This document shows, piece after piece, positions 53,979-64,000 of a stretch of 64,000 bases of DNA. The position numbers were made by a program, and so were the translations under genes. The stretch's first letter is position 1. Each line of letters opens with the position of its first letter. The notes under the pieces were generated by a model, which saw nothing but the letters and a program-made list of their open reading frames with translations, ran no database searches and was not told where the DNA came from. The stretch comes from Bacteroidota bacterium (GTDB lineage: Bacteria > Bacteroidota > Bacteroidia > Bacteroidales > F082), in NCBI GenBank assembly GCA_020444415.1, contig JAHLLA010000001.1, positions 372,001 to 436,000 of the forward strand, read 5' to 3'.

Positions 53979-56249
53979 TTACAAATTCACTTTATGGGCA
54001 TCCATTACTGAGACCATGATCATATTAACGATATCATTGACAGCACTGCCCATGGTGAGCACCTGAACCGGCTTTTTCATACCGTTCAATACAGGTCCAA
54101 TTACCTCATATTCGGTTAATTCTTTCAATAATTTATGTGCAATATTTGCTGATGCCAGGTTCGGGAAAATCAGGACATTGGCCGGTTTTCCTTTCAGTTT
54201 TGTAAATGGGAAGTTTTCTTTAAGCAGTTCAGGATTCAATGCCATGGAAGCCTGCATTTCGCCATCCACAACCAGGTCAGGATAGTCCCTGTGCAGAATT
54301 TCAACGGCTTTTTTCAGTTTGCTTGCCAATTCACCTTTTACTGAACCAAAATTTGAATAGGATAAAAGTGCAACACGTGGTTCCACTTTAAATCTCTTCA
54401 CTTCTTCTACAGTCTGAATAGTTATGGCCACTAGTTCTTCTGCAGTTGGCTCTTTATTTACAGTACAATCACTTAGAAAGAAAGGCCCTTCTTTGGTATT
54501 AATAATGTACATGCCGCTTACAACTCCAAAATCATCTCGCCTGCCAATTACCTGTAACGATGGACGAATTGAATCAGGATAATTCCTGGTCAAACCGGAC
54601 AAAACGGAATCGGCATAACCTGTCTCAACCAGCATGGGGCCAAAATAGTTCCTGTGTTGCATTTCATCCAGTGCAGCATTCAGCGTCATACCATCGCGCT
54701 TTTGTTTTTCAAAAAGCAAATTGGCAAACTTTTGTCTTCTTTTCTTTTCACCAGCACTTTTATTATCAATGATCTCTGCACCATTTAGTTCTAGATCATT
54801 TTCCTTGATAATTTTAGTGATGACTTTTTTATCTCCTAACAAAACCGGATATGCTAATTTTTCATTCATCACAATCTCAGCTGCTTTCAGCATCTTGTAA
54901 TTTTGTGCATCTGTTAAAACAATCCGTTTTGGAGCACGCTTACAGGCTGCCCTCATCTGGCGCATTAAAGGATTGCTTAGGCCAAGACGTTTTCTTAATT
55001 CTTCGCGGTAGGCACTCCAGTTTTCAATTTTTTTCTGTGCAACACCTGACTCCATAGCCGCTTTGGCCACTGCTGGGGCTACGGTTTCGATCAAACGCGG
55101 ATCGGTAGGTTTTGGAATGATATATTCCCTGCCGAAACATAAGTTTTGCACTTTGAAAGCTATATTCACTTCTTCGGGAACCGGTTCTTTCGCCAATTTA
55201 GCCAGCGCCACCGAAGCTGCCAATTTCATTTCGTCATTAATTTCAGTAGCCCTTACATCAAGAGCACCCCTGAAAATAAAAGGAAAACCAAGCACGTTAT
55301 TGATCTGGTTTGGATAGTCGGAACGCCCGGTGGCCATAATAACATCATCACGGGTTTCCATGGCTTCGTCATATGTAATCTCAGGATTTGGATTTGCCAG
55401 TGCAAAAACGATCGGATTATCCGCCATTGACAACAACATATCTTTTTTCATAACACCTCCCACAGAAAGGCCTAAAAACATGTCAGCACCTTTAACAGCT
55501 TCTTTAAGCGTACGCGCTTTTGTGTCCGATATAAACTCCTTTTTGGTATCATTCAGGTCCGTACGATCTTTGTGCAATACGCCTTTGCTATCCAACATGA
55601 TGATATTTTCAGGTTTGGCGCCTAAATGCACATATAAACGTGTACATGAAATGGATGATGCCCCCGCACCATTTACTACAATCTTAATATCTTCAATTTT
55701 TTTACCAACAATTTCAAGTGCGTTCAGCAATCCGGCAGAAGTGATGATAGCTGTTCCATGTTGATCATCATGCATGATTGGGATATTCAATTCTGCTTTT
55801 AAGCGATCTTCAATTTCAAAACACTCAGGTGCTTTGATATCTTCCAGGTTAATTCCTCCAAATGTTGGTGAAATTGCTTTAACAATCTCGACAAATTTAT
55901 CAATGTCCGTTTCATCTACCTCAATGTCAAATACATCTATATCGGCAAATATTTTAAATAGCAAACCTTTGCCTTCCATTACAGGTTTTCCCGCTGAAGC
56001 ACCAATATTCCCAAGTCCGAGAACGGCGGTACCATTTGAAATCACAGCCACAAGATTTCCTTTTGCCGTATATTTATACACATCTTCCGGATTTTTTTCA
56101 ATGGCCAGACAAGGATCGGCCACCCCCGGAGAGTAAGCTAATGAGAGGTCTCTTTGGGTTGAGTAAGGTTTTGTCGGAATTACTTCAATTTTTCCCGGAC
56201 GGCCTAAAGCATGATAGTTAAAGGCATCCTTTCTGAATAATTTATCCAT
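53979..56249 (-). CDS. maeB: NADP-dependent malic enzyme with phosphotransacetylase-like domain
   Basis: The protein has 756 residues. The N-terminal half is malic enzyme: [59 protein letters not shown] and [17 protein letters not shown]. The C-terminal half (from about 430, [18 protein letters not shown]) is the phosphotransacetylase-like regulatory domain typical of MaeB. It decarboxylates malate to pyruvate, making NADPH. Many Bacteroidota have maeB next to ruvA and sprA; here those genes lie about 50 kb away. Confidence 0.96.
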   Translation of the reverse strand: MDKLFRKDAFNYHALGRPGKIEVIPTKPYSTQRDLSLAYSPGVADPCLAIEKNPEDVYKYTAKGNLVAVISNGTAVLGLGNIGASAGKPVMEGKGLLFKIFADIDVFDIEVDETDIDKFVEIVKAISPTFGGINLEDIKAPECFEIEDRLKAELNIPIMHDDQHGTAIITSAGLLNALEIVGKKIEDIKIVVNGAGASSISCTRLYVHLGAKPENIIMLDSKGVLHKDRTDLNDTKKEFISDTKARTLKEAVKGADMFLGLSVGGVMKKDMLLSMADNPIVFALANPNPEITYDEAMETRDDVIMATGRSDYPNQINNVLGFPFIFRGALDVRATEINDEMKLAASVALAKLAKEPVPEEVNIAFKVQNLCFGREYIIPKPTDPRLIETVAPAVAKAAMESGVAQKKIENWSAYREELRKRLGLSNPLMRQMRAACKRAPKRIVLTDAQNYKMLKAAEIVMNEKLAYPVLLGDKKVITKIIKENDLELNGAEIIDNKSAGEKKRRQKFANLLFEKQKRDGMTLNAALDEMQHRNYFGPMLVETGYADSVLSGLTRNYPDSIRPSLQVIGRRDDFGVVSGMYIINTKEGPFFLSDCTVNKEPTAEELVAITIQTVEEVKRFKVEPRVALLSYSNFGSVKGELASKLKKAVEILHRDYPDLVVDGEMQASMALNPELLKENFPFTKLKGKPANVLIFPNLASANIAHKLLKELTEYEVIGPVLNGMKKPVQVLTMGSAVNDIVNMIMVSVMDAHKVNL

Positions 56250-56402
56250 TATTAAGGTAAGTTTTTGGGTGAATAATATTGCGAAATTACTACTTAATTT
56301 GTCCTGATTTTAAACAATTTAACGTCTATTGTTAATTTATAAACAGTCTAAAATTAAAAGATTGCCATTTGTATAAATCCTTCAAAGTAGAATTAAACAG
56401 AG

Positions 56403-56440
56403 CATAAAAAAACCGCCTTCCGGTATCAGAAGGCGGTTTT
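56403..56440 (-). terminator. Terminator of the C25 protease operon
   Basis: AAAACCGCCTTC (56409-56420) pairs with GAAGGCGGTTTT (56429-56440). On the minus strand a T-run follows. It lies 18 bases after the stop at 56458. Confidence 0.92.
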
Positions 56441-56457
56441 AAGAAAAAACTATTTAT

Positions 56458-59400
56458 TTATCTTGACAATACAAGTTTCCTTGTAAATGCTTCATTTCCC
56501 GAACGAACCGAATAGAAATACAAGCCAGGCTCAATGGAGGTTGCATCCCATTTAAAAATATGTCTTCCGCTTGTCAACTCCCCATCCGACATGGTTTGCA
56601 GTACGCGACCGGTCAGGTCAAATATTTCGATGGTAACATCTACTGATTGCACGAGGTTTAACTCAATACTTAAGCTGTTGCTAAAAGGATTTGGATAAGC
56701 TTTTATGACTGCCTCATTCAAGATGTCGTCTTGCATGCCCACCCAATAGTGAACTGTGATATAATCTTCTTTAACAATCGTATTCTCATTCTCACCATCT
56801 GTGACGGTTAGAGTTACATCATAAACACCGGGAACGTAATAAGATACCATCGGCCGTTCTTCTGTTGAAGTTTCTGGCTCGCCTCCTTCAAAAGTCCACT
56901 CGTAGCCCGTGATATCACCAACCGAGTTGCTGGTAAAGTTTACATCAGGTATTTCGTATACATTCTGAATATCAGAAGTGAAATCAGCAAACAAGGGTGC
57001 AAGGCCTGCACTTGGTAAGATAATGTAATCTAACCATGCGCAATCTGATCCGCTCGACTGGCTGCCATCTTTATCATATTCCCATTTCAATGTGTGTTCG
57101 CCTTCTGTGATAGCGTATTCTTCAAACGACCACGCTACGTTGCCATCCCAACTGCCTTTCTCTGATCCATCAATATAGAATCTCAATTCATCATAGCCAC
57201 TTTCTGAACTTACTTTCTTGTAAAAACTAACCACATCGTCCATCGGTACATCTACTACCAATTCCAGTACACTGTTTTGGTTATCGTTGATGTCTCCTGA
57301 TTTTGCTGAGTAGATTCCCTCATATGCTCCGATGTTGATAATCTCCCAGTCGGCATTACCTGAAAAGGTCCAATCGAATGATGTAAAATCTCCTGTCTCA
57401 AAATCTTCTACAATCAATCCGATGGGTAACAGCGTGGTTTCTGCTGCTGAGTAAGCATCGGCTACCAAATCTGTACTAAAGTTGGCCAAAACACCTACAG
57501 GGGCATCTTCGGCTGCTACAATTTCGAAACTGGCTTCCATATACCCTGCAACTTCCAATGGACCTAATTCAACACTTGCTGTATTTACTGTAATATAAGA
57601 GCTGGATGATGTCAGGTTCATGATCGCATCTGCGGATATGGTGTGGCCATTGTTCCAGGCATGATATACCATGTTGACGGTTTCGCCGGCATCTAACCTG
57701 CCGTTATCGTTTCCTCCTTCGGAATCATCCACATTCATAAATTCGATGGCCAGTGCCGGGGCATTGGCAATGTCTGTAAAGGTTGATTCAAAATCTTCAC
57801 GGTCTGGCACTGTTGCCATGAAACTGAATGTAATGACTGTTTGATCAGGTACATTATTGGCCATGGTGAATGAGAAGGCGTCTTCTACTGTCATTTCTCC
57901 TTCTGCCAGCACATTACCAAAACTCTCTGTAGAGTCTATCATGGTAACATAAGGATTGTCTGTGCCAATTTCTACTTCTACCTCGGCTTCTTCAACACCT
58001 ACATTTTCAATAGTGAAATCCAGTAAAATGGATTCGCCACAGTCGATCATACCATTGTCGTTGCCTGTGGCATCGTTTACCATATGGTCTACATAAACAA
58101 TAAAAGGTCCTTCTGCCGGAACTACTTCAATAGCTGCAATGTAGGGTTTATGGTTGAATGCTGTTACAACAAGGTCTGCTGTACCAACAGATGTAAAAGG
58201 TTCGAAGTCAATGGTTGCTGATCCGTCTTCGATCATCGCACTTCCGAGTAAAACTCCGTCCATGCTTAAAGCTACCATGGCATCTTCAACATCGCAATCC
58301 ACTGTTATTGATGACATCCCTAATAACAAGGCTGTAGGATGTGTTACAGTTAAATCCATTGGAACTGCTGTACGCACAACCAATGAAGGATCACCAAATA
58401 TAAGCCATGTGTCGGTCATTTCATATCCACCACTTCCGTAAGCGTCATTCATGCCCATACAGCCATTCATAGTGATACCACCAAAAGTTCTTTTAATGTT
58501 ATCCTCATCGGCTTCCGTTAGAATATCGGCCATCACATCCTGGCCTCTCATAGGTGGATTCCAGCTTTGGTTGATGGTTGACATCAACGTAGCTATCGCA
58601 CCCGCCGGTTCATCATTGTCTTCTGCTCTTAACCAGGCTTCGGCAAAACAGGTAGTATTTACAAAATTTCCATTCACACAAGCTACTGAAATGACGAAAG
58701 GCAATTTTCCAACATTCGACAATTGATTCACATTGGAATTTGAGAAACCTGAAGAACTCCATGATGTTGTACTTCCATGACCAGTATAATTAATGATTGT
58801 AGCACCTTCATCAATGCCCACACCTACGGAAGAAGCACTAGGATTTCCAGATCCGTCATTTCCACCTTGCGAACCATCAAAATATTCGTACACATAATCG
58901 TAGGTGAATGGAAAGAGCTTATTATCGGAAATATTTCTTAAATGCTCATAATCATATTCCCCGTCATCTCCGGGTCCCTGACTTGATCCTATGCTCATAC
59001 ATTTGGTATACCAGTCCGTATCATCTTCAATCGGGTATTTTTCATAATCGATAACACGTTGCACTTGTGTGATCACATGATCTGAATTCTCAGCAGAAAA
59101 TCGTCCGACAAATAAATCAGGATAATGATCATTACCTACAACATAAGAATAATTTACATCCGAGTCGCCGCTTGAATAACTTGTTGGCACCTGCTGTGCA
59201 TCGCCTACAAGCAACACAAAGGTTAAACCATTATCATTATAATAGTCAACAATATATTGTTTAATGGCTGTTGCGTTACCAATTTCCGCTACATCGATCA
59301 TTTCAATATGTATACCCGTCATGGTTTTCCATTCAATAAATGGCTCCATTTCATCCATAAAGTCACCATAACTGATGACCAGCATGTTGCCATGTTCTCC

Positions 59401-60108
59401 AACCGGGTCATACCTTTCAGATGAATTGAAATTCATAAAATGATTTTTATAAATTTCCATAAACTCTGCGTCCATTTTAGAAGGTAAGTCTTGCCTTTCA
59501 ATAATGTTTACAGATGAAAGCCCATCTTCAACAATCTCAATCGTCATATCCGTATACACACGCAACACTTTGGTTACGGGGTTATACTGAAATGGTTGAA
59601 AATGCAATGCCTGACCACGAAGGTCTCTGATGATATAAGGTTCATTAATTTTTGCCAGTTCACCAGGATAAAAAGCGTTGGTTTCATATGGTTTACCAAA
59701 GCTATAAGGCACCGTTGCTGGGTCAATATCACGCGTTAGATTACCTTTTGAAGGAGCGATCAGCACATTGTTGTATTCGACATATTGTGATGATAAAACC
59801 TGAACCTTCATATTCGACATATCCGGAACAACTATCGAGCCGGCAAAGATCGGCAAGTCAGGAGCGCCCTGCTGAATGGAAGGCACTCCGTTCTCCAGGG
59901 ATATCAGCCATGCATCACCTTGATCAGTTGATATTACTTCTTTCCAAAATCCACTCAATGTAAAATGGACTGATGATTCTGTAATTTGCGAGCTAATTAA
60001 AGAAATATTAGCCGGGGCAGGCTCATCTGATGAGATATTCACCCAATCAGAGGCCTGTACATTTAGAAAAGCAATTATTACAATCGCAATAGCAAATAGT
60101 TTTTTCAT
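56458..60108 (-). CDS. C25 protease, Arg-gingipain (Rgp)-like, type IX-secreted
   Basis: The protein has 1216 residues: signal peptide (to about 19), prodomain to about 215, C25 catalytic domain (about 240-590), Ig-like domain, a 447-residue module shared with the neighbour (about 677-1124) and a sorting domain (KAYPNPFSNSLSI to the end). The catalytic dyad is H444 in INYTGHGSTTSW and C477 in FVISVACVNGNF, with the same 33-residue spacing as RgpB H211/C244. D386 in GEYDYEH aligns with RgpB D163, which binds the substrate Arg. STINQSWNPPMRGQD and IKRTFGG are also Rgp-like. The shared module contains CARDB-like repeats, a jelly-roll domain and PKD. It lies 20 bases after the Kgp-like gene. Confidence 0.93.
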   Translation of the reverse strand: MKKLFAIAIVIIAFLNVQASDWVNISSDEPAPANISLISSQITESSVHFTLSGFWKEVISTDQGDAWLISLENGVPSIQQGAPDLPIFAGSIVVPDMSNMKVQVLSSQYVEYNNVLIAPSKGNLTRDIDPATVPYSFGKPYETNAFYPGELAKINEPYIIRDLRGQALHFQPFQYNPVTKVLRVYTDMTIEIVEDGLSSVNIIERQDLPSKMDAEFMEIYKNHFMNFNSSERYDPVGEHGNMLVISYGDFMDEMEPFIEWKTMTGIHIEMIDVAEIGNATAIKQYIVDYYNDNGLTFVLLVGDAQQVPTSYSSGDSDVNYSYVVGNDHYPDLFVGRFSAENSDHVITQVQRVIDYEKYPIEDDTDWYTKCMSIGSSQGPGDDGEYDYEHLRNISDNKLFPFTYDYVYEYFDGSQGGNDGSGNPSASSVGVGIDEGATIINYTGHGSTTSWSSSGFSNSNVNQLSNVGKLPFVISVACVNGNFVNTTCFAEAWLRAEDNDEPAGAIATLMSTINQSWNPPMRGQDVMADILTEADEDNIKRTFGGITMNGCMGMNDAYGSGGYEMTDTWLIFGDPSLVVRTAVPMDLTVTHPTALLLGMSSITVDCDVEDAMVALSMDGVLLGSAMIEDGSATIDFEPFTSVGTADLVVTAFNHKPYIAAIEVVPAEGPFIVYVDHMVNDATGNDNGMIDCGESILLDFTIENVGVEEAEVEVEIGTDNPYVTMIDSTESFGNVLAEGEMTVEDAFSFTMANNVPDQTVITFSFMATVPDREDFESTFTDIANAPALAIEFMNVDDSEGGNDNGRLDAGETVNMVYHAWNNGHTISADAIMNLTSSSSYITVNTASVELGPLEVAGYMEASFEIVAAEDAPVGVLANFSTDLVADAYSAAETTLLPIGLIVEDFETGDFTSFDWTFSGNADWEIINIGAYEGIYSAKSGDINDNQNSVLELVVDVPMDDVVSFYKKVSSESGYDELRFYIDGSEKGSWDGNVAWSFEEYAITEGEHTLKWEYDKDGSQSSGSDCAWLDYIILPSAGLAPLFADFTSDIQNVYEIPDVNFTSNSVGDITGYEWTFEGGEPETSTEERPMVSYYVPGVYDVTLTVTDGENENTIVKEDYITVHYWVGMQDDILNEAVIKAYPNPFSNSLSIELNLVQSVDVTIEIFDLTGRVLQTMSDGELTSGRHIFKWDATSIEPGLYFYSVRSGNEAFTRKLVLSR
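56738..58079 (-). repeat. Identical 1342-bp tract, copy in the Rgp-like gene
   Basis: Line-by-line comparison with 60376-61717 (offset 3638) shows no mismatch or gap. It codes for the CARDB-like, jelly-roll and PKD region. Flanks on both sides differ at once. Confidence 0.97.
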
Positions 60109-60128
60109 TCTTTTTTTAGTTTTTCTTA

Positions 60129-63100
60129 TTATTTCGAGATTACAATTTTCTCAACAAAACTTTGTGTTTTGCTTTTTACAGTCACAAAATAAACACCTTT
60201 GGCTTGCTGACTCAGGTCAATACGCTCCTTTGAGGTAACCTGGCTGTTTACATAAACTAACGAACCAACCGTATTTCTTACTTCAACTTGTACTTCTGAA
60301 TTCACTTCCAAAGTGAACATTCCATTGCTTGGATTTGGATACAGTTTATACATGAGATCATCTCTTTCTTCAAATCCCACCCAATAGTGAACTGTGATAT
60401 AATCTTCTTTAACAATCGTATTCTCATTCTCACCATCTGTGACGGTTAGAGTTACATCATAAACACCGGGAACGTAATAAGATACCATCGGCCGTTCTTC
60501 TGTTGAAGTTTCTGGCTCGCCTCCTTCAAAAGTCCACTCGTAGCCCGTGATATCACCAACCGAGTTGCTGGTAAAGTTTACATCAGGTATTTCGTATACA
60601 TTCTGAATATCAGAAGTGAAATCAGCAAACAAGGGTGCAAGGCCTGCACTTGGTAAGATAATGTAATCTAACCATGCGCAATCTGATCCGCTCGACTGGC
60701 TGCCATCTTTATCATATTCCCATTTCAATGTGTGTTCGCCTTCTGTGATAGCGTATTCTTCAAACGACCACGCTACGTTGCCATCCCAACTGCCTTTCTC
60801 TGATCCATCAATATAGAATCTCAATTCATCATAGCCACTTTCTGAACTTACTTTCTTGTAAAAACTAACCACATCGTCCATCGGTACATCTACTACCAAT
60901 TCCAGTACACTGTTTTGGTTATCGTTGATGTCTCCTGATTTTGCTGAGTAGATTCCCTCATATGCTCCGATGTTGATAATCTCCCAGTCGGCATTACCTG
61001 AAAAGGTCCAATCGAATGATGTAAAATCTCCTGTCTCAAAATCTTCTACAATCAATCCGATGGGTAACAGCGTGGTTTCTGCTGCTGAGTAAGCATCGGC
61101 TACCAAATCTGTACTAAAGTTGGCCAAAACACCTACAGGGGCATCTTCGGCTGCTACAATTTCGAAACTGGCTTCCATATACCCTGCAACTTCCAATGGA
61201 CCTAATTCAACACTTGCTGTATTTACTGTAATATAAGAGCTGGATGATGTCAGGTTCATGATCGCATCTGCGGATATGGTGTGGCCATTGTTCCAGGCAT
61301 GATATACCATGTTGACGGTTTCGCCGGCATCTAACCTGCCGTTATCGTTTCCTCCTTCGGAATCATCCACATTCATAAATTCGATGGCCAGTGCCGGGGC
61401 ATTGGCAATGTCTGTAAAGGTTGATTCAAAATCTTCACGGTCTGGCACTGTTGCCATGAAACTGAATGTAATGACTGTTTGATCAGGTACATTATTGGCC
61501 ATGGTGAATGAGAAGGCGTCTTCTACTGTCATTTCTCCTTCTGCCAGCACATTACCAAAACTCTCTGTAGAGTCTATCATGGTAACATAAGGATTGTCTG
61601 TGCCAATTTCTACTTCTACCTCGGCTTCTTCAACACCTACATTTTCAATAGTGAAATCCAGTAAAATGGATTCGCCACAGTCGATCATACCATTGTCGTT
61701 GCCTGTGGCATCGTTTATTACGTGCTCCGCATAAATAATGAATGGGCCTTCAGCGGGAATTACGTCAATAGAACTTATATAGGGTTCAAAGTTCTGTGCT
61801 GTTACAACAATTTCTGCCAAACCAGGAGCCGGGAAGGCTTCAAGCTCAATATCGGCATGGCCATTTTCATCGGCCAGGGCTACACCATAAATTACATTGT
61901 CCATCGTGATGCTGATGTATGCATATGGAGCTGCATCAATGGAAGTGGTAGTTTGCCCGAACATAATGGCACTTGGATGCGTTACTGTCATTGGATCAGG
62001 GACACCATAATAGATCATGAGTGAAGGATCGCCCATGAGGTTATAAATATCCCAATAGTAAGTTTCCAAACTGGAACCAGCATCTGATACTGCAAAATTA
62101 CCGGCATAAACGGTTTGTCCCATGGTAGTAAACCATTCTTCAAAATCTTCTCCATGATCGTGGAAAGACCTGTCGTAGTTTCCTAATCCGGTATTTTCAT
62201 AAGGGGGAGGAGTTTCAGTTACATTACTGGTACTGCCTACACCAAACCAATAATCTTCGTCCCAATAGGTACTGTTTGAACCACCGATATACCCTACGGC
62301 TCCTTTATTTTCAGCCCTTAATATCTCTTCACCAAAACAGTTACCGGCAAACTCACTAGATGAACAACAGTTTCCTATTAATAAACCATATTTATCCTGG
62401 TTTTGCAATGCAGAGATATGACTAGTTACGAAGGAAGGATCGGCCCAACCACTGGGTGAACAATGTGCGGTGTAGTTTGCGAATGAAACTCCATTGCTGA
62501 TATCCTGCCTGATATTAGCCGCATTGCTGCCTGAATTGGGATACAAATAGGTATGTGATAAAATGTCGTGTTCTTCGTTGAAGTAATTTACAGTTCCATA
62601 ATTAATTTGTCCGTTACCGTGGCTTGCTCCAAACCCCCCGTCCATACCGGCAATCATCACTACTTCTTCGAGAAAAGCAGGATCAGGCATGGTATATTGT
62701 TCGTACTGAAGTGTTTTATCAATATAGGGTTGTAATTGCGTGGTGTTTTGCGCTGAGAATCTGCCGTAGAAAATTTCCGGGAACAGGTCACCGGTGTATT
62801 CAAAGTACAAACGGTCGGTTTCACCATTGCCATTTTCATAGGTAGGAATCTGAGCTACATCACCTACAAAAAGTACAAATGAAGGAGCAGGATCCTCAGT
62901 GGTGCCCGCCTCATATAAATCCTGGATATAAGTTTTAATGGCGGGTTTTGTGGTTCCGATCTCGTCAGTATAGGCTTCCACAACGGTGAATCCTTTTTTC
63001 GTTTTCCACTCGATAAAGGGCTGCAACTGGTCTTCAAACATACGGTCAGAAACAATTACATACTTAATCGGGTAGGTCGTGAAATTTTCCCTGCTTGATG

Positions 63101-63806
63101 GTTTGGTGTAATTATCAAGCATGGTCAACATCCCACTGAAGTATGGTGAATAATACTTTTCTTTTTGAGCTTGCGTGAGCTCTAAATCAGCGCCTTCAAA
63201 AACAATTTCAAACTCGAGATTTTCATAAACACGGATGGTATTCTTAACAGGGTTGTAAAAAATCGGAGCAATGTTAATTCTGGCGATTCTTGTACCACGC
63301 ATCACACCAAGTATATCAACCGTTACCAATTCCTGGCTTAAAAAAGCATCCACCTGATACATTTCATTGTTACATACATATTCAGGTGAGTCACCACATT
63401 TTGGAACTGGAAATTGAAGTGGATATACGCTGTTTTCAATTCCATAATCAGCCAGGCTGTATTCCGCTACATCATAATTGATAATGTTTATAACCGGTGT
63501 TGCTCCGAAAGGAATTTCGATCATTTTTCTTCTTACAGGCATTTCCGGGTTTCCAAAGACTGTGCTTCTGGTATAGGATGGCACAGCTAGCCTAACAAAT
63601 TCTTCGTTATTTATGTTTACAAATTCCGTTTTTATAACACCCACTTTGTTTAATAAAACAAGTTGCTGGTCATTTACCGAAACAAATTGTAATGCCGTTT
63701 TGTTATCTTCACTGGTGATGATGTTTTTTGCAAATGAATTGATTGCAAATGAGCCAAAAACAACCAGGAAAAATAAAATTCTTAATTGAAAAGTAAAGTT
63801 CTTCAT
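60129..63806 (-). CDS. C25 protease, Lys-gingipain (Kgp)-like, type IX-secreted
   Basis: The protein has 1225 residues: signal peptide (about 1-26), prodomain, C25 catalytic domain (about 245-610), Ig-like domain, the shared module (about 697-1144) and its own sorting domain (YKLYPNPSNGMFTLEVN to IVISK). The dyad is H448 in NYTAHCSPSGWADPSF and C481 in LLIGNCCSSSEF, again 33 apart. T446 and D518 (TYWDEDYW) align with Kgp T442 and D516, which bind the substrate Lys, so a Lys preference is predicted. CFGEEILRAENKGAVGYIGG is also Kgp-like. It is the first gene of the operon, with a TATATTTG box at 63830-63837. Confidence 0.93.
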   Translation of the reverse strand: MKNFTFQLRILFFLVVFGSFAINSFAKNIITSEDNKTALQFVSVNDQQLVLLNKVGVIKTEFVNINNEEFVRLAVPSYTRSTVFGNPEMPVRRKMIEIPFGATPVINIINYDVAEYSLADYGIENSVYPLQFPVPKCGDSPEYVCNNEMYQVDAFLSQELVTVDILGVMRGTRIARINIAPIFYNPVKNTIRVYENLEFEIVFEGADLELTQAQKEKYYSPYFSGMLTMLDNYTKPSSRENFTTYPIKYVIVSDRMFEDQLQPFIEWKTKKGFTVVEAYTDEIGTTKPAIKTYIQDLYEAGTTEDPAPSFVLFVGDVAQIPTYENGNGETDRLYFEYTGDLFPEIFYGRFSAQNTTQLQPYIDKTLQYEQYTMPDPAFLEEVVMIAGMDGGFGASHGNGQINYGTVNYFNEEHDILSHTYLYPNSGSNAANIRQDISNGVSFANYTAHCSPSGWADPSFVTSHISALQNQDKYGLLIGNCCSSSEFAGNCFGEEILRAENKGAVGYIGGSNSTYWDEDYWFGVGSTSNVTETPPPYENTGLGNYDRSFHDHGEDFEEWFTTMGQTVYAGNFAVSDAGSSLETYYWDIYNLMGDPSLMIYYGVPDPMTVTHPSAIMFGQTTTSIDAAPYAYISITMDNVIYGVALADENGHADIELEAFPAPGLAEIVVTAQNFEPYISSIDVIPAEGPFIIYAEHVINDATGNDNGMIDCGESILLDFTIENVGVEEAEVEVEIGTDNPYVTMIDSTESFGNVLAEGEMTVEDAFSFTMANNVPDQTVITFSFMATVPDREDFESTFTDIANAPALAIEFMNVDDSEGGNDNGRLDAGETVNMVYHAWNNGHTISADAIMNLTSSSSYITVNTASVELGPLEVAGYMEASFEIVAAEDAPVGVLANFSTDLVADAYSAAETTLLPIGLIVEDFETGDFTSFDWTFSGNADWEIINIGAYEGIYSAKSGDINDNQNSVLELVVDVPMDDVVSFYKKVSSESGYDELRFYIDGSEKGSWDGNVAWSFEEYAITEGEHTLKWEYDKDGSQSSGSDCAWLDYIILPSAGLAPLFADFTSDIQNVYEIPDVNFTSNSVGDITGYEWTFEGGEPETSTEERPMVSYYVPGVYDVTLTVTDGENENTIVKEDYITVHYWVGFEERDDLMYKLYPNPSNGMFTLEVNSEVQVEVRNTVGSLVYVNSQVTSKERIDLSQQAKGVYFVTVKSKTQSFVEKIVISK
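60376..61717 (-). repeat. Identical 1342-bp tract, copy in the Kgp-like gene
   Basis: This is the second copy of the tract at 56738-58079 and matches it base for base. Upstream (catalytic) and downstream (sorting) parts of the two genes are clearly different. Confidence 0.97.
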
Positions 63807-63829
63807 TTGATATTTTTTTTGATACGGTG

Positions 63830-63837
63830 CAAATATA
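63830..63837 (-). promoter_or_regulatory. Promoter -7 box for the C25 operon
   Basis: On the minus strand this reads TATATTTG (TAnnTTTG), with initiation near 63823 and a leader of about 17 bases before ATG 63806. The -33 element is weak. The rest of the end region, 63838-64000, is AT-rich with no gene visible. Confidence 0.55.
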
Positions 63838-64000
63838 ATTGATTTGATTTAAAAAAAATTTGAAATGCAAGATTAAAAATGATTCTATTTAAGTCAGATA
63901 CCTGCTTTTAATCATTTAAAAGACAACGCCATAGAAGTATTGGTTGCGCGAAATACTTTTTTTTCATTTTTTAAAGTAATTACTTAAGTGCTATAGAATG

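Noticed and set aside
56738-61717. Treating the 1342-bp repeat as a mobile element
   Set aside because: It lies in frame inside both genes, has no inverted ends, no target duplication and codes for structural domains only.
1-64000. tRNA, rRNA, CRISPR arrays, prophage or transposon
   Set aside because: Intergenic gaps were read on both strands and showed no cloverleaf candidates, regularly spaced repeats, integrase or transposase genes.

Overview
The window is a chromosomal segment of a Bacteroidota bacterium, most likely class Bacteroidia. I base this on the type IX secretion translocon gene sprA next to ruvA, several proteins with type IX C-terminal sorting domains, a sufBCDSE-DUF59 operon, SusB-type GH97, DUF4136 lipoproteins, and promoter-like boxes of the TAnnTTTG type. 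Base composition is low in GC and even throughout. I saw no rRNA, tRNA, CRISPR array, phage or transposase gene.

Layout. Bases 1-6666 (minus strand) hold sprA (3' end outside the window), ruvA and dxs. Bases 6755-8496 hold a steroid-5-alpha-reductase-like membrane enzyme coupled to an NAD-dependent epimerase/dehydratase. Bases 8585-19964 are mixed accessory and metabolic genes: lipoproteins, a GH97 alpha-glucosidase, a FAD oxidoreductase, a fatty acid desaturase, TrmO, a serpin and an S33 peptidase-like hydrolase. Bases 20267-26492 hold a short ssb and the complete SUF iron-sulfur operon, which is divergent from a degenerate PHP-domain gene and a GT39-like transferase. Bases 29421-33128 encode CorA, MscS, fumarase and an ArsC-family protein. 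Bases 33455-36722 hold SnoaL-like and VOC-like small proteins, a type IX-secreted beta-propeller and an AI-2E-family permease. Bases 36847-39438 hold a heme-fused porin and a pentaheme cytochrome. Two transporters follow, then tandem paralogous lipoproteins with a clan-CD-like His/Cys pattern (42027-46218). Housekeeping genes then run to 56249: TSUP permease, prfB with a programmed frameshift, recX, an FKBP, DUF4136 proteins, sir2, mdh, a beta-lactamase-fold hydrolase and malic enzyme.

The most notable region is 56458-63806, a two-gene operon encoding two C25 (gingipain-type) proteases. The upstream gene has the active-site and S1-pocket residues of a lysine-specific gingipain (Kgp) and the downstream gene those of an arginine-specific one (Rgp). 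Their distinct catalytic halves are joined to a 1342-bp tract with no nucleotide difference between the two genes, followed by different type IX sorting domains. This resembles the shared adhesin modules of RgpA and Kgp in Porphyromonas, but here the two genes are adjacent in one operon. sprA, at the other end of the window, encodes the channel such proteins would use for export.

Other points of interest are a Cyc2-like fused cytochrome-porin beside a pentaheme cytochrome, a lipid-A-deacylase-like gene relic exactly at the edge of the lipoprotein duplication, a pair of matching palindromes between convergent genes, and a PHP-domain protein whose first HxH metal motif reads QxQ.
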